From Prevotella sp. (GTDB taxonomy: Bacteria; Bacteroidota; Bacteroidia; Bacteroidales; Bacteroidaceae), in NCBI GenBank assembly GCA_017619375.1, contig JAFZSL010000007.1, positions 1 through 64,000 on the forward strand: a stretch of DNA of 64,000 nucleotides. The letters run 5' to 3'. Under the pieces are notes generated by a model. The model was not told where the DNA came from. It saw only the letters and a list, made by a program, of their open reading frames with translations, and searched no databases. The position numbers and the translations under genes were made by a program. This document shows positions 9,071 to 17,596 of this stretch, piece by piece; position 1 is the stretch's first letter, and each line of letters opens with the position of its first letter.

Positions 9071-10363
9071 TTATTCAAAATTGTTGTCGTCGAGCATTTC
9101 GAAACCGCAATAGGGGACGAGCACCTTGGGTACGCGGATGCCGTCGGGGGTCTGGTTGTTCTCCAAGATAGCGGCCACGATGCGTGGCAAGGCAAGGGCG
9201 GAACCATTGAGGGTGTGACACAATTCTATCTTCTTGGTGTCGGTGCGGCGGAATCGGCATTTCAGACGGTTGGCTTGATAGCTCTCGAAGTTGGAAACAG
9301 AAGAGACTTCCAACCAGCGTTGCTGGGCTGCACTCCAAATCTCAAAGTCATAGCATAAGGATGAGGTGAAACTCATGTCGCCACCACAGAGGCGAAGGAT
9401 GTGGTAGGGTTGCTCCAACTTTTTCATTAGACCTTCCACATGGGTGAGCATCTCGTCCAGGCTTTGATAAGAGTGTTCCGGCTTGTCGATGCGCACGATT
9501 TCAACCTTGTCAAACTGATGGAGACGGTTAAGACCGCGAACATCCTTGCCGTAACTGCCGGCCTCTCGGCGGAAGCATCCGGAATAGGCGCAACGCTTGA
9601 TGGGCAGTTGGCTCTCTTCAAGAATCACGTCACGGAAAATGTTGGTTACAGGGACTTCGGCGGTGGGGATGAGGTAGAGGTTGTCCAGATTGCAGTGGTA
9701 CATCTGGCCCTCTTTGTCGGGCAATTGTCCGGTGCCATAACCTGAGGCCTCGTTGACAACGTAAGGAGGTTGCACCTCAAGGTAGCCGCTCTTGCGGGCC
9801 TCGTCGAGGAAGAAGGCTTCCAAGGCGCGTTGGAAACGGGCCATCTTGCCAATGTATACGGGGAAACCGCTGCCGGTGATCTTCACGCCAAGGTCGAAAT
9901 CAATCAGGTTGTATTTCTTGCAAAGGTCCCAATGGCAAAGGGCGTCAGCAGGAAGTATGGGCTTCACACCGCCTTCCTTCACCACTACGTTGCTGCTGGC
10001 ATCCCTCCCCTCTGGAACGGACTCGTGAGGGATGTTGGGGATGGTGCAGAGGAAAGCGTTCAATTCCTTCTCTGCTTGGTCCATGGTTTCTTGGAGTTCC
10101 TTGTCCTTGGCTTTGAGTTGGCTCACTTCAAGCTTGGCTTGTTCTGCCTCCTCGCGCTTTCCTTCTTTCATCAACGCACCAATGCGGGATGCCATTTGTT
10201 TGGCTTGCTGCTTGGTACTGTCAAGTTCGCGCTGTGCCTCGCGTCTGCGCTTGTCGATTGAAAGGGCTTTCTCCACAGCTTCGCGCGCACCTTCGAAATG
10301 TTTCTTCTCAAGACCTTTCACCACTCTCTCGGTCTCTTCACTGATAAGTTTTAGTGTAAGCAT
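9071..10363 (-). CDS. serS: Seryl-tRNA synthetase
   Basis: This 430-residue class II synthetase has the N-terminal antiparallel coiled coil that contacts the tRNA long arm (residues about 25-105). Class II motifs follow: TAEVPVTN, FRREAGSYGKDVRGLNRLHQ (motif 2 loop) and a C-terminal motif 3 region with LNGSALALPRIVAAILENNQ. Length is standard. It charges tRNA-Ser in the cytoplasm. A well-formed Bacteroidota promoter precedes it (-33 TTTG at 10447-10450, -7 TAATTTTG at 10419-10426). Confidence 0.98.
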   Translation of the reverse strand: MLTLKLISEETERVVKGLEKKHFEGAREAVEKALSIDKRRREAQRELDSTKQQAKQMASRIGALMKEGKREEAEQAKLEVSQLKAKDKELQETMDQAEKELNAFLCTIPNIPHESVPEGRDASSNVVVKEGGVKPILPADALCHWDLCKKYNLIDFDLGVKITGSGFPVYIGKMARFQRALEAFFLDEARKSGYLEVQPPYVVNEASGYGTGQLPDKEGQMYHCNLDNLYLIPTAEVPVTNIFRDVILEESQLPIKRCAYSGCFRREAGSYGKDVRGLNRLHQFDKVEIVRIDKPEHSYQSLDEMLTHVEGLMKKLEQPYHILRLCGGDMSFTSSLCYDFEIWSAAQQRWLEVSSVSNFESYQANRLKCRFRRTDTKKIELCHTLNGSALALPRIVAAILENNQTPDGIRVPKVLVPYCGFEMLDDNNFE

Positions 10364-10418
10364 ATTTTTATACTAATGTTGAATTGATTTCCAAAATACC
10401 AAAAAGGATTTCAAACTG

Positions 10419-10450
10419 CAAAATTACATCAATTTCCACAAACACCCAAA
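10419..10450 (-). promoter_or_regulatory. serS promoter, Bacteroidota -33/-7 type
   Basis: Minus strand: TTTG (10450-10447), 20 intervening bases, then TAATTTTG (10426-10419). Both boxes and spacing fit the primary sigma-factor consensus of Bacteroidota. The start codon is at 10363. Confidence 0.7.
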
Positions 10451-10481
10451 ATATTATGAGGTTAATTGCAAGAAAGCAGAA

Positions 10482-10505
10482 ATCCCATCTCCGGGGAGAT
10501 GGGAT
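10482..10505 (-). terminator. Hairpin terminator after rpmA
   Basis: An 11-bp perfect stem (ATCCCATCTCC / GGAGATGGGAT) with a tiny loop lies 34 bp after the rpmA stop. On the minus strand it is followed by a T-rich tract (TTCTGCTTTCTT). It separates rplU-rpmA from the serS promoter. Confidence 0.8.
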
Positions 10506-10538
10506 GCTGTTGTTTGTTTGGAATAGTTGCTTGATTAA

Positions 10539-10796
10539 TTAGGCCTCGGGGATGACCGATACCACGCTCTTGTCACGAGCGCCTTTGTGGAAATTCACCA
10601 CACCGTCTACGAGTGCATAGAGGGTGTCATCCTTGCCGATACCAACATTTGCACCGGGGTTGTGCTTGGTGCCGCGCTGGCGAACGATGATGTTGCCGGC
10701 GACCACTTTCTGGCCACCCCAGATTTTTACGCCGAGTCGCTGAGAAGCTGACTCACGGCCGTTCTTAGAACTACCTACACCTTTTTTATGTGCCAT
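10539..10796 (-). CDS. rpmA: Ribosomal protein L27 (bL27)
   Basis: The 85-residue protein begins [22 protein letters not shown] and contains [19 protein letters not shown], the hallmark L27 signature. It belongs to the 50S subunit near the peptidyl transferase centre. It begins directly at the Ala-His-Lys-Lys-Gly end, without the cleavable N-terminal extension of Firmicutes L27. It lies 19 bp after rplU, the usual gene pair, and is followed by a terminator hairpin. Confidence 0.99.
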   Translation of the reverse strand: MAHKKGVGSSKNGRESASQRLGVKIWGGQKVVAGNIIVRQRGTKHNPGANVGIGKDDTLYALVDGVVNFHKGARDKSVVSVIPEA

Positions 10797-10815
10797 TTCT
10801 TGGTTCTCCTACGTT

Positions 10816-11133
10816 TTAGCCGATGATTGATTTGATTTCAACTTGTGTGAACTGGGCGCGATGGCCGTTCTTCTTGCGAGAGTCCTTGCGACGCTTCATC
10901 TTGAACACGATTACCTTGTCGCCCTTAACCAGTGGTTTTACCACTTCACATACTACTTTCGCACCCTTGATTGTCGGGGTGCCTACGGTCACGGCTCCCT
11001 CATTGTCCATAAGGAGCACTTTTTCAAACTCAACAGACTGGCCTTCTTCCACATCCTTCATGTGGTGAACGAACAATTTCTTTCCTTGTTCGGCCTTGAA
11101 CTGTTGACCCATAATTTCTACAATTGCGTACAT
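10816..11133 (-). CDS. rplU: Ribosomal protein L21 (bL21)
   Basis: This 105-residue protein has the L21 start ([19 protein letters not shown]) and the conserved basic [19 protein letters not shown] near the C terminus. It binds 23S rRNA in the 50S subunit. It is the first gene of the rplU-rpmA operon. The leader of about 85 nt between the -7 box (11217-11224) and the ATG contains a small TCCGC/GCGGA hairpin and could be an autoregulatory site, which is inference. Confidence 0.99.
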   Translation of the reverse strand: MYAIVEIMGQQFKAEQGKKLFVHHMKDVEEGQSVEFEKVLLMDNEGAVTVGTPTIKGAKVVCEVVKPLVKGDKVIVFKMKRRKDSRKKNGHRAQFTQVEIKSIIG

Positions 11134-11216
11134 TATTTATTGTATAACAGGTTGTTCCGCAAGGCGGACAGCACCGCGCCGCCACTTGTTAGAGCCTCCA
11201 CGGAGTAAATCGGATG

Positions 11217-11224
11217 CAAAATTA
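11217..11224 (-). promoter_or_regulatory. Candidate -7 box of the rplU-rpmA operon
   Basis: Minus strand TAATTTTG followed by C, about 85 nt before the rplU start. No TTTG box is found 20 bp upstream. An inverted repeat CCACT-N7-AGTGG lies just upstream (11234-11250) and could be a protein-binding site. Confidence 0.5.
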
Positions 11225-11350
11225 CTACTTTTTCCACTAATAATCAGTGGAGTTGATGGCAATTTTTGATTTTTTAACATCTGCCTTTTGTTATTTTCTT
11301 CATAGGCACTCCTGTATGTTTCCTATATATGTTTTCATGCCATGCATTCT

Positions 11351-13744
11351 TCAATCTACTGTGATTTTGGTTTCTGCTGCCAATAGGGTGTTTTTACTGT
11401 CTTTCACCTTGAGCGTGAGCACACCCTTTTCCTTGCCTGCTTGCACGACAACCACGAGCTGTCCGTTGAATAGGCGCATGGTGGGGGAGGTGAAAGGCTC
11501 AAGCGAGGTGGCGTCACCGTTGCAGGCTGCCTTGAAACACCCTGCCCCTTCTACTTCGAATTCCAATTGGTTGTCTGCAAAAGGCAAAAGTGTGCCGTTC
11601 TTGTCTATCAGACTCACAGTAACAAAGGCCAGGTCGGTACCATCGGGAGAAAGGCTCTCACGGTCGCATTCCAATTTCAGTGATGCGGCTTTTCCTGCAG
11701 TCTTGACGCTCTGCTCGCCTACGGCATTTCCCTTGTTGTCATATACGACGACACGCAATTCCCCTGGCTGGTATTTCACGTCGTTCCATCTCAGGCGGTA
11801 TCTGTCAAGGCGGGATGACACATCTTTGAAAATGCGCCCTTGGCTTTGGCCATTGACAAACAACTCTGCTGACGGGCAGTCTGTGTAACAATATACAGGT
11901 GTGGTCATTCCCTTGCGGTCGGGCCAAGTCCAATGGGGGAGGAGATGGATGGTATGCTCCTTCGTATTCCATTTGCTGCGATAGAGGTAGTAACGGTCCT
12001 TGGGAAGTCCGGCGAGGTCGCAGATGCCAAAATAACTGCTCCTTGAAGGCCAGTATTCATCATATGGCGTAGGTTCGCCCAGATAGTCATACCCTGTCCA
12101 TACAAACTCGCCAATGACCCACGGGAAATCGTCTTGCATGCACCAGTCGTCGTCGGGAAGGTTGCTCCATGAGCAATATTCCGTGTCGTAACTTGAACAT
12201 TGTCCATCTGGGTAGACGGCGTGATTGGAAACTTCGACAGGAAATTTGTAAACTCCTCTTGAACTCACCGTTGAGGCGGTCTCCGAACCTAATAGGAAGC
12301 CTTGTGGCAGTTGCTTGATGTTATTCTCGTATTTGTGGACTCGATAGTTGAATCCCGGTACGTCCATCACCTGGGCGAATCCTGACTTCAAGGCTTGTTC
12401 GGCACGGTCCATTCCTTGGGTGACAGGACGGGAAGGATCGAGTTGGTGGCAGAGGTCTTGCAGGTGACGTGATATTTCGCGGCCTTCTTCGCTCCATTGC
12501 TCAGGTATCTCGTTGCCTATGCTCCACATGACGATGGAAGGATGGTTGCGGTGGTTGAGCACCAGGTTTGTAATGTCTCGGTCTGCCCATTCCTTGAAAA
12601 AACGAGCATACCCGTTCTTGCATTTAGGATAAATCCACATGTCAAAACTTTCTGCCATTACCATCATGCCCAGAGAATCGCATATCTCCATCTGTAGGGT
12701 GGAAGGCATGTTGTGTGCCGTGCGTATGGCATCGCACCCCATTTCTTTCATCGTTTTGACCTGTCGGATGAGTGCGGCTTTGTTGACTGCGGCACCCAAC
12801 GGACCTAAGTCGTGGTGTAGGCAGACGCCCTTGATCTTCCTTGTAACGCCATTGAGGGCGAATCCTTTCTCCTTGTCTACAGTGATGGTGCGAACGCCCA
12901 CCTTGACATCTTTTTGATCTATCAGTCGCAAATTACGGAAAAGTTTGACTTCAAGCGTGTAAAGGTAAGGGGACTCTGGTGACCAAAGGCGTGGGTTGTT
13001 GACGTGCATCACGTCCTTGTGGCATCCCTTGTCATCCAACGGTGAATGGACAGATGCGACGGTCGCCCCTTTTGCATCAAGAAGGGAAATGTCGATGGAC
13101 ACCGTACCGGTGACGATGTCGCCGATGGTTCCTGCCTCGACAGCCAACTCGGCCTTTTTCCCATCGATTTTGACGGTACGTAAGAATATGGACCAATCGT
13201 CGATTGCTGCGTCTCCTCCGAGGATGAGTGTGACCGGCCTGTAGAGGCCGCCGCCAGGATACCAACGGCTACTCTCTTCCATATTGCTCAAGCTCACTTC
13301 TATATCGTTGGTGCCTGCCTTGAGAAAGGGGGCGGCGTCGATGCGGAAGGCGTTGTAGCCATATTTCCAATAACCTGCAACCTTGCCGTTGATGCGCACA
13401 ATAGGTTCGCTCATAGCGCCATCGAAGACAAGAGTGGCTGTTTTAGGCTTGTCTTTTAGTTGGATGGTGTTGCGGTAGTAGCCTTTTCCTATCCAAGGAA
13501 GGGCGCCGGAACGACCTGATTTCTCTGTCTTCTCTTTTTCTCCGTTTTGTTCTATAGCGACATATTGAAGGTCCCATTGCTTGTCGAAGGGACCGCTGAT
13601 GGCCCAGTCGTGAGGGACGGTCACACTCGTCCACTTCAAACTGTCACGTGAGAACAACCACCCGTCGGACAAGATGATTTCTTGGCGTTGAGCATAAGAG
13701 GTCAATGGCAACAGAAATAACAATGACAAAATATTCTTTTTCAT
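11351..13744 (-). CDS. GH2 beta-galactosidase-type glycosidase, secreted
   Basis: About 797 residues from the ATG at 13744; an in-frame ATG 11 codons upstream (13777) would precede the signal peptide MKKNILSLLFLLPLTSYAQ and is less likely. Order: jelly-roll sugar-binding domain (to about 190), Ig-like domain, TIM barrel from about 290, then C-terminal DUF4982 and Ig-like domains. The barrel carries the acid/base Glu in WSIGNE near residue 411, the probable nucleophile Glu in GSETAS near 487, and GEFVWTGYDYLGEPT on strand 8. GH2 enzymes release terminal beta-galactose or related sugars; the exact substrate cannot be read off. The promoter at 13774-13806 belongs to a short repeat family. Confidence 0.92.
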   Translation of the reverse strand: MKKNILSLLFLLPLTSYAQRQEIILSDGWLFSRDSLKWTSVTVPHDWAISGPFDKQWDLQYVAIEQNGEKEKTEKSGRSGALPWIGKGYYRNTIQLKDKPKTATLVFDGAMSEPIVRINGKVAGYWKYGYNAFRIDAAPFLKAGTNDIEVSLSNMEESSRWYPGGGLYRPVTLILGGDAAIDDWSIFLRTVKIDGKKAELAVEAGTIGDIVTGTVSIDISLLDAKGATVASVHSPLDDKGCHKDVMHVNNPRLWSPESPYLYTLEVKLFRNLRLIDQKDVKVGVRTITVDKEKGFALNGVTRKIKGVCLHHDLGPLGAAVNKAALIRQVKTMKEMGCDAIRTAHNMPSTLQMEICDSLGMMVMAESFDMWIYPKCKNGYARFFKEWADRDITNLVLNHRNHPSIVMWSIGNEIPEQWSEEGREISRHLQDLCHQLDPSRPVTQGMDRAEQALKSGFAQVMDVPGFNYRVHKYENNIKQLPQGFLLGSETASTVSSRGVYKFPVEVSNHAVYPDGQCSSYDTEYCSWSNLPDDDWCMQDDFPWVIGEFVWTGYDYLGEPTPYDEYWPSRSSYFGICDLAGLPKDRYYLYRSKWNTKEHTIHLLPHWTWPDRKGMTTPVYCYTDCPSAELFVNGQSQGRIFKDVSSRLDRYRLRWNDVKYQPGELRVVVYDNKGNAVGEQSVKTAGKAASLKLECDRESLSPDGTDLAFVTVSLIDKNGTLLPFADNQLEFEVEGAGCFKAACNGDATSLEPFTSPTMRLFNGQLVVVVQAGKEKGVLTLKVKDSKNTLLAAETKITVD

Positions 13745-13773
13745 AAAGTCATGGTTTTTAGGTCTAAGTTTCT

Positions 13774-13806
13774 GCAAAGGTACGATTAAGCGAGCGAAAA
13801 GCCAAA
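13774..13806 (-). promoter_or_regulatory. GH2 promoter, member of a promoter-bearing repeat
   Basis: Minus strand: TTTG at 13806-13803, 20 bases, TACCTTTG C at 13782-13774. The spacer (GCTTTTCGCTCGCTTAATCG) is shared with other copies at 14963-14995 and 22015-22046. Similarity to the 74-bp repeat at 1-148 extends upstream to about 13837. Confidence 0.75.
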
Positions 13807-14053
13807 TTTATTAGAGCTTTTCCGAGCAAGGGGATCTTTGATGCCCCCTATGACCCCGTTGGTCTTCATTTCCATAGTTCCCATCATTCTCCCATTGCCT
13901 GTGGTCGGATCTGGCATTCGGCATTTAAAGGCTTGAAAATACCAGTAAATCATCGAAAAAAACGCTTTGAAATATACATTATTAGAAAAAAAAGCTAATT
14001 TTGCATTCCCATCGTAGAAAACACGTTGGAATTATTGCACATCATATCTTTCT

Positions 14054-14866
14054 ATGTCTGAAAACATCATCACCAGCACACAGAACCCGAAGGTCAGGCT
14101 ACTTCTCGCACTTCAGCAAAAATCCTCCGAGCGACGAGCGAGGGATTTGTTCGTGGTGGAGGGGAGGCGAGAGGTTTCCCACTGCTTGGAAGCAGGTATG
14201 GCAGTGGAGGCTCTCTTTTATTGTCCGACTCTCCTGGAAAATAACGAAGAGGATTTTGTCGTCTTTGACGAGGTGCCTGTTTCCCGACGTTTCCAAGTGT
14301 CGCCAGAAGTATATGCAAAAATAGCTTATAGAGGTGGAACTGAGGGAATCATGGCAGAAGTGAGGCCAAGGAGATTATCCCTCGGAGACCTCTCATTGGG
14401 CAATGCACCGCTTATCATCGTGCTTGAAAGTGTGGAAAAACCCGGCAATCTGGGGGCGGTGTTGAGGAGTGCAGATGCTGCACACGCTGACGCCGTCATC
14501 ATCTGTGACCCTCTGACAGACCTTTACAACCCCAATCTCATCCGTAGTTCGCTTGGTGCGGTGTTCACAGTCCCTTGCGTGGCTTGCACTTCCGGAGAAT
14601 GTATCAAATTCCTTGAAGAAAAGGGGGTCAGCATCCTCACTGCACAGTTGCAGGATTCACATCTGTATTATGACACGGACATGACGGGTGCCACGGCGCT
14701 GGTCATGGGAACGGAGTCGACGGGGCTTTCTGAGCAGTGGCGCCAAGCGGCCGACGCACATATTCGAATACCGATGAGAGGAAGGTTGGACTCTCTCAAT
14801 GTGTCGGTGAGCACTGCCATCTTGTTGTTTGAGGCTGTCAGGCAAAGGCTTTCCATACATGGTTGA
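14054..14866 (+). CDS. TrmH/SpoU-family RNA 2'-O-methyltransferase
   Basis: This 270-residue protein has an N-terminal substrate-binding domain (FVVEGRREVSHCLEAG) and a C-terminal SPOUT knot. The SPOUT motifs are visible: ESVEKPGNLGAVLRSADA, LYNPNLIRSSLGAVF, MGTESTGLS and IPMRGRLDSLNVSVSTAILLFE. It transfers a methyl group from SAM to a ribose 2'-OH of rRNA or tRNA; RlmB-like or TrmH-like specificity cannot be decided from sequence. It is transcribed away from the GH2 gene and is followed by a new promoter at 14963. Confidence 0.92.
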   Translation: MSENIITSTQNPKVRLLLALQQKSSERRARDLFVVEGRREVSHCLEAGMAVEALFYCPTLLENNEEDFVVFDEVPVSRRFQVSPEVYAKIAYRGGTEGIMAEVRPRRLSLGDLSLGNAPLIIVLESVEKPGNLGAVLRSADAAHADAVIICDPLTDLYNPNLIRSSLGAVFTVPCVACTSGECIKFLEEKGVSILTAQLQDSHLYYDTDMTGATALVMGTESTGLSEQWRQAADAHIRIPMRGRLDSLNVSVSTAILLFEAVRQRLSIHG

Positions 14867-14962
14867 TGAGTAAAATGGCCATCGTTTATGCTTCACGGTG
14901 ATTTATGGTGACAACTCTGCAAAAGATTATGTAGGCATATATTTGCATTCGGTGCTCCAAAA

Positions 14963-14995
14963 TTTGGCTTTTCGCTCGTTTCTTCGTAATTTTAC
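14963..14995 (+). promoter_or_regulatory. Promoter of the 15025-17574 gene set (repeat copy)
   Basis: TTTG at 14963-14966, 20 bases, TAATTTTA C at 14987-14995. The spacer GCTTTTCGCTCGTTTCTTCG is nearly the same as that of the copies at 13774 and 22015, although the downstream genes are unrelated. Confidence 0.7.
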
Positions 14996-15024
14996 ACCCG
15001 ATTTCATAAAATACTCGTTTCATC

Positions 15025-15240
15025 ATGGATAAAAGGGCTATTATTCACATATTGATAGTGCTGGTCGTCTCAACGTGTCTGTATATCATCACAAGGTCGT
15101 TTCTCATGTCGTTGGGCATCTTGATGATAATACTGCTCATTGACCAATTGCTCATACAGTATGATAGCAAGCGCCGCAGGAAATGGGAAGAAAGGCAGAA
15201 GCAAGAGAAGATGGAAGAGGAAGAAAATAGTAACGATTGA
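15025..15240 (+). CDS. Small two-helix membrane protein
   Basis: A 71-residue protein: two hydrophobic segments (residues about 6-22 and 27-43, FLMSLGILMIILLIDQLL), then a highly charged basic-acidic tail (KRRRKWEERQKQEKMEEEE). It has no known motif. It is the first gene after the promoter at 14963 and ends 18 bp before the kinase-RapZ gene, so it is co-transcribed with it. A membrane anchor or regulatory subunit for that enzyme is conjecture. Confidence 0.65.
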   Translation: MDKRAIIHILIVLVVSTCLYIITRSFLMSLGILMIILLIDQLLIQYDSKRRRKWEERQKQEKMEEEENSND

Positions 15241-15258
15241 AAATTGCACCACCAATTC

Positions 15259-16770
15259 ATGGAAGAACTAATACGTCTTTTTGAGCAACAATATGGAGAA
15301 CACCCCGTAGAAACCACTTCTATTGCAGGGGCTGGAAGCAATAGAGGCTATTACAGGATGAAACATTCCGACGGAACATCCGTCATTGGTGTGAAAGGAA
15401 CCAGTAGGGAAGAAAACCATGCTTTCATCTATTTGGCCAGGCATTTCGGTGAGCTCAATCTGCCGGTTCCCGCTGTCATTGCTGTGAACAAGGACGAAAT
15501 GTGTTATTTGCAGCAGGACTTGGGGTCGGTTTCGCTTTTCGATGCTTTGCGGCCAGGAAGGGAAGCGGGGGGACAATATAGCGAGAAAGAACAAAAACTA
15601 TTGGTGGAAACCATTAAACAACTTCCTCGTTTGCAAATATGTGGGGCAAGGGGGATGGATTGGGACAATTGTTATCCACAACCCGAGTTCAACGAAGTGA
15701 ATGTAATGCTTGACCTCAACTATTTCAAATATTGTTTCTTGAAACCTTCGGGTATGGATTTTCACGAACTTAAATTGGAGGAAGACTTTCATTTGTTTGC
15801 CAAAGATCTCTTGGAAGAACCGGTCGACAGTTTCATGTATAGGGATTTCCAAGCGCGAAACGTGATGCTCGTTGACGGACATCCTGCCTTCATTGATTTC
15901 CAAGGTGGAAGGAAAGGGCCTTACTTTTATGACCTCGCATCATTCCTTTGGCAAGCATCTGCAAAGTATTCTGACGAATTGAGAAGAAAACTTACCAGAG
16001 AGTATTATGACACTCTGAAAGAATACATTGAAGTGTCTTCCGAACGTCATTTCACCGAACGGCTCTCTTTCTTCGTGTTGTTCAGGACATTGCAAGTCTT
16101 GGGTGCTTATGGTTTCAGAGGCTATTTCGAGCGGAAGCAGCATTTCATCAACTCAATACCCTATGCCATAGAAAACCTCAGGAAATTGCTCGATAACAAG
16201 AGCTTTCCATATCCATATCTTACAAGCGTTTTGAGACAACTTGTCCAACTACCGGCTTACAAGTTTGATGACCAGGGGAGGGACGACAAAAACATTGAGA
16301 CCCATCCCCAGCAACAATACGGACCTGCTTCGATTTCAAAATATGACGGGAAAGGCCCGCTTGTCGTGAGAATTTACAGTTTCTCTTACCGCAAGGGCAT
16401 ACCTGAAGACACTTCAGGAAATGGAGGGGGGTATGTCTTTGATTGTCGCTCCACTCACAACCCCGGACGTTATGTGCGTTACAAGCAACTCAATGGATTG
16501 GATGCCCCCGTCGTCCAATTCCTCGAAGAGGATGGGGAAATCCTCACCTTCCTCGAGAGTGTTTACAAGTTGGCCGATGCTCATGTTGCACGATACATTC
16601 AGCGTGGCTTCACAAGTTTGATGTTTGCTTTTGGATGTACGGGAGGGCAGCATCGGAGCGTTTATTCCGCACAGCATCTGGCTGAGCATATACACAAGAA
16701 ATTCGGCATCGAGGTGAGAGTATGTCACCGAGAGCAAGGCATCACCCAAACATTCAATGCCAATACATGA
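15259..16770 (+). CDS. AmgK-like sugar kinase fused to RapZ C-terminal domain
   Basis: About 503 residues from the ATG at 15259 (a TTG at 15244 would add five residues). Residues 1 to about 330 are an aminoglycoside-phosphotransferase-fold kinase with MYRDFQARNVML (catalytic Asp and Asn) and IDFQGGRKGP (metal-binding Asp). This pattern fits the anomeric MurNAc/GlcNAc kinase AmgK. Residues about 365-500 match the C-terminal domain of RapZ/YvcJ, with RIYSFSYRKGIP, FDCRSTHNPGR and the signature FGCTGGQHRSVY. In E. coli that domain binds glucosamine-6-phosphate and the sRNA GlmZ (established knowledge). The next gene is MurU-like, as in amgK-murU operons of Pseudomonas. A sugar-1-phosphate forming kinase with a built-in amino-sugar or RNA sensor is inference. 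Confidence 0.85.
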   Translation: MEELIRLFEQQYGEHPVETTSIAGAGSNRGYYRMKHSDGTSVIGVKGTSREENHAFIYLARHFGELNLPVPAVIAVNKDEMCYLQQDLGSVSLFDALRPGREAGGQYSEKEQKLLVETIKQLPRLQICGARGMDWDNCYPQPEFNEVNVMLDLNYFKYCFLKPSGMDFHELKLEEDFHLFAKDLLEEPVDSFMYRDFQARNVMLVDGHPAFIDFQGGRKGPYFYDLASFLWQASAKYSDELRRKLTREYYDTLKEYIEVSSERHFTERLSFFVLFRTLQVLGAYGFRGYFERKQHFINSIPYAIENLRKLLDNKSFPYPYLTSVLRQLVQLPAYKFDDQGRDDKNIETHPQQQYGPASISKYDGKGPLVVRIYSFSYRKGIPEDTSGNGGGYVFDCRSTHNPGRYVRYKQLNGLDAPVVQFLEEDGEILTFLESVYKLADAHVARYIQRGFTSLMFAFGCTGGQHRSVYSAQHLAEHIHKKFGIEVRVCHREQGITQTFNANT

Positions 16771-16818
16771 TATGGAATCCCGATATTTAGTATCCCGAAA
16801 TCCCGAAAATTATAAGAG

Positions 16819-17574
16819 ATGAGACAAGCCATGATTTTTGCCGCCGGGTTGGGCACTCGTCTGCGACCTCTTACCGACCATATGCCCAAGGCAATGGTGA
16901 GGGTGGGAGAGAGACCGCTCCTCTGGCATGTCGTCATGAAGCTGAAAGAGGCTGGGTTCGAACGGATGGTGGTCAACGTGCACCATTTTGCAGAACAGAT
17001 AGAAGATTATCTCAGACAAAATGACAATTTCGGACTTGACATATGTCTCAGCGACGAGAGTGATATGTTGCTGGAGACCGGAGGCGGCGTCCGAAAAGCC
17101 ATCCCGCTTTTTGATGCCGACTCCCCGGTATTGATTCACAATGTGGATATCTTGAGCAATATCGACCTTGCCGGCTTTTACAAGGCGGGTGAGGAGAGTC
17201 GGGCGGAAGCGTGTCTGCTCGTGAGTAGAAGGAACACCAAGCGATATCTCCTTATGGATGCAAACCACCGGATGAAGGGATGGACCAATATTCAGACCGG
17301 AGAAGTGAAGCCTTCTCGAGAAATACTTGAAAATGGATTGGTCAAGTATTTCGCATTCAGTGGCATACATTTATTGAAGCCTTCTCTCTTCCCCTTGCTG
17401 GAGTCGTGGCCGCAACGTTTTCCCATCATGGATTTCTATATTCAGAATTGTGGCCAACACTATTTTGAGGGAAAAGAAAAGACTGACCTGCAGCTGATCG
17501 ACGTGGGAAAATTGGACACCCTCGAGGAGGCTGAGAAGTGGATGTCCATTCATCGTTTGACAACATCTAAGTAA
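16819..17574 (+). CDS. MurU-like sugar-1-phosphate nucleotidyltransferase
   Basis: This 251-residue protein starts with the nucleotidyltransferase signature [20 protein letters not shown]. It also has [14 protein letters not shown] and the metal-binding Asp region [10 protein letters not shown]. These match MurU and mannose/glucose-1-phosphate nucleotidyltransferases. MurU makes UDP-MurNAc from MurNAc-1-phosphate in a recycling route that bypasses fosfomycin-sensitive de novo synthesis. Placement 48 bp after the AmgK-like kinase favours this role over a sugar-nucleotide enzyme for LPS or heptose. No left-handed beta-helix acyltransferase domain follows the catalytic domain. Confidence 0.82.
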   Translation: MRQAMIFAAGLGTRLRPLTDHMPKAMVRVGERPLLWHVVMKLKEAGFERMVVNVHHFAEQIEDYLRQNDNFGLDICLSDESDMLLETGGGVRKAIPLFDADSPVLIHNVDILSNIDLAGFYKAGEESRAEACLLVSRRNTKRYLLMDANHRMKGWTNIQTGEVKPSREILENGLVKYFAFSGIHLLKPSLFPLLESWPQRFPIMDFYIQNCGQHYFEGKEKTDLQLIDVGKLDTLEEAEKWMSIHRLTTSK

Positions 17575-17596
17575 TCATTATTCCATCATATCAACC

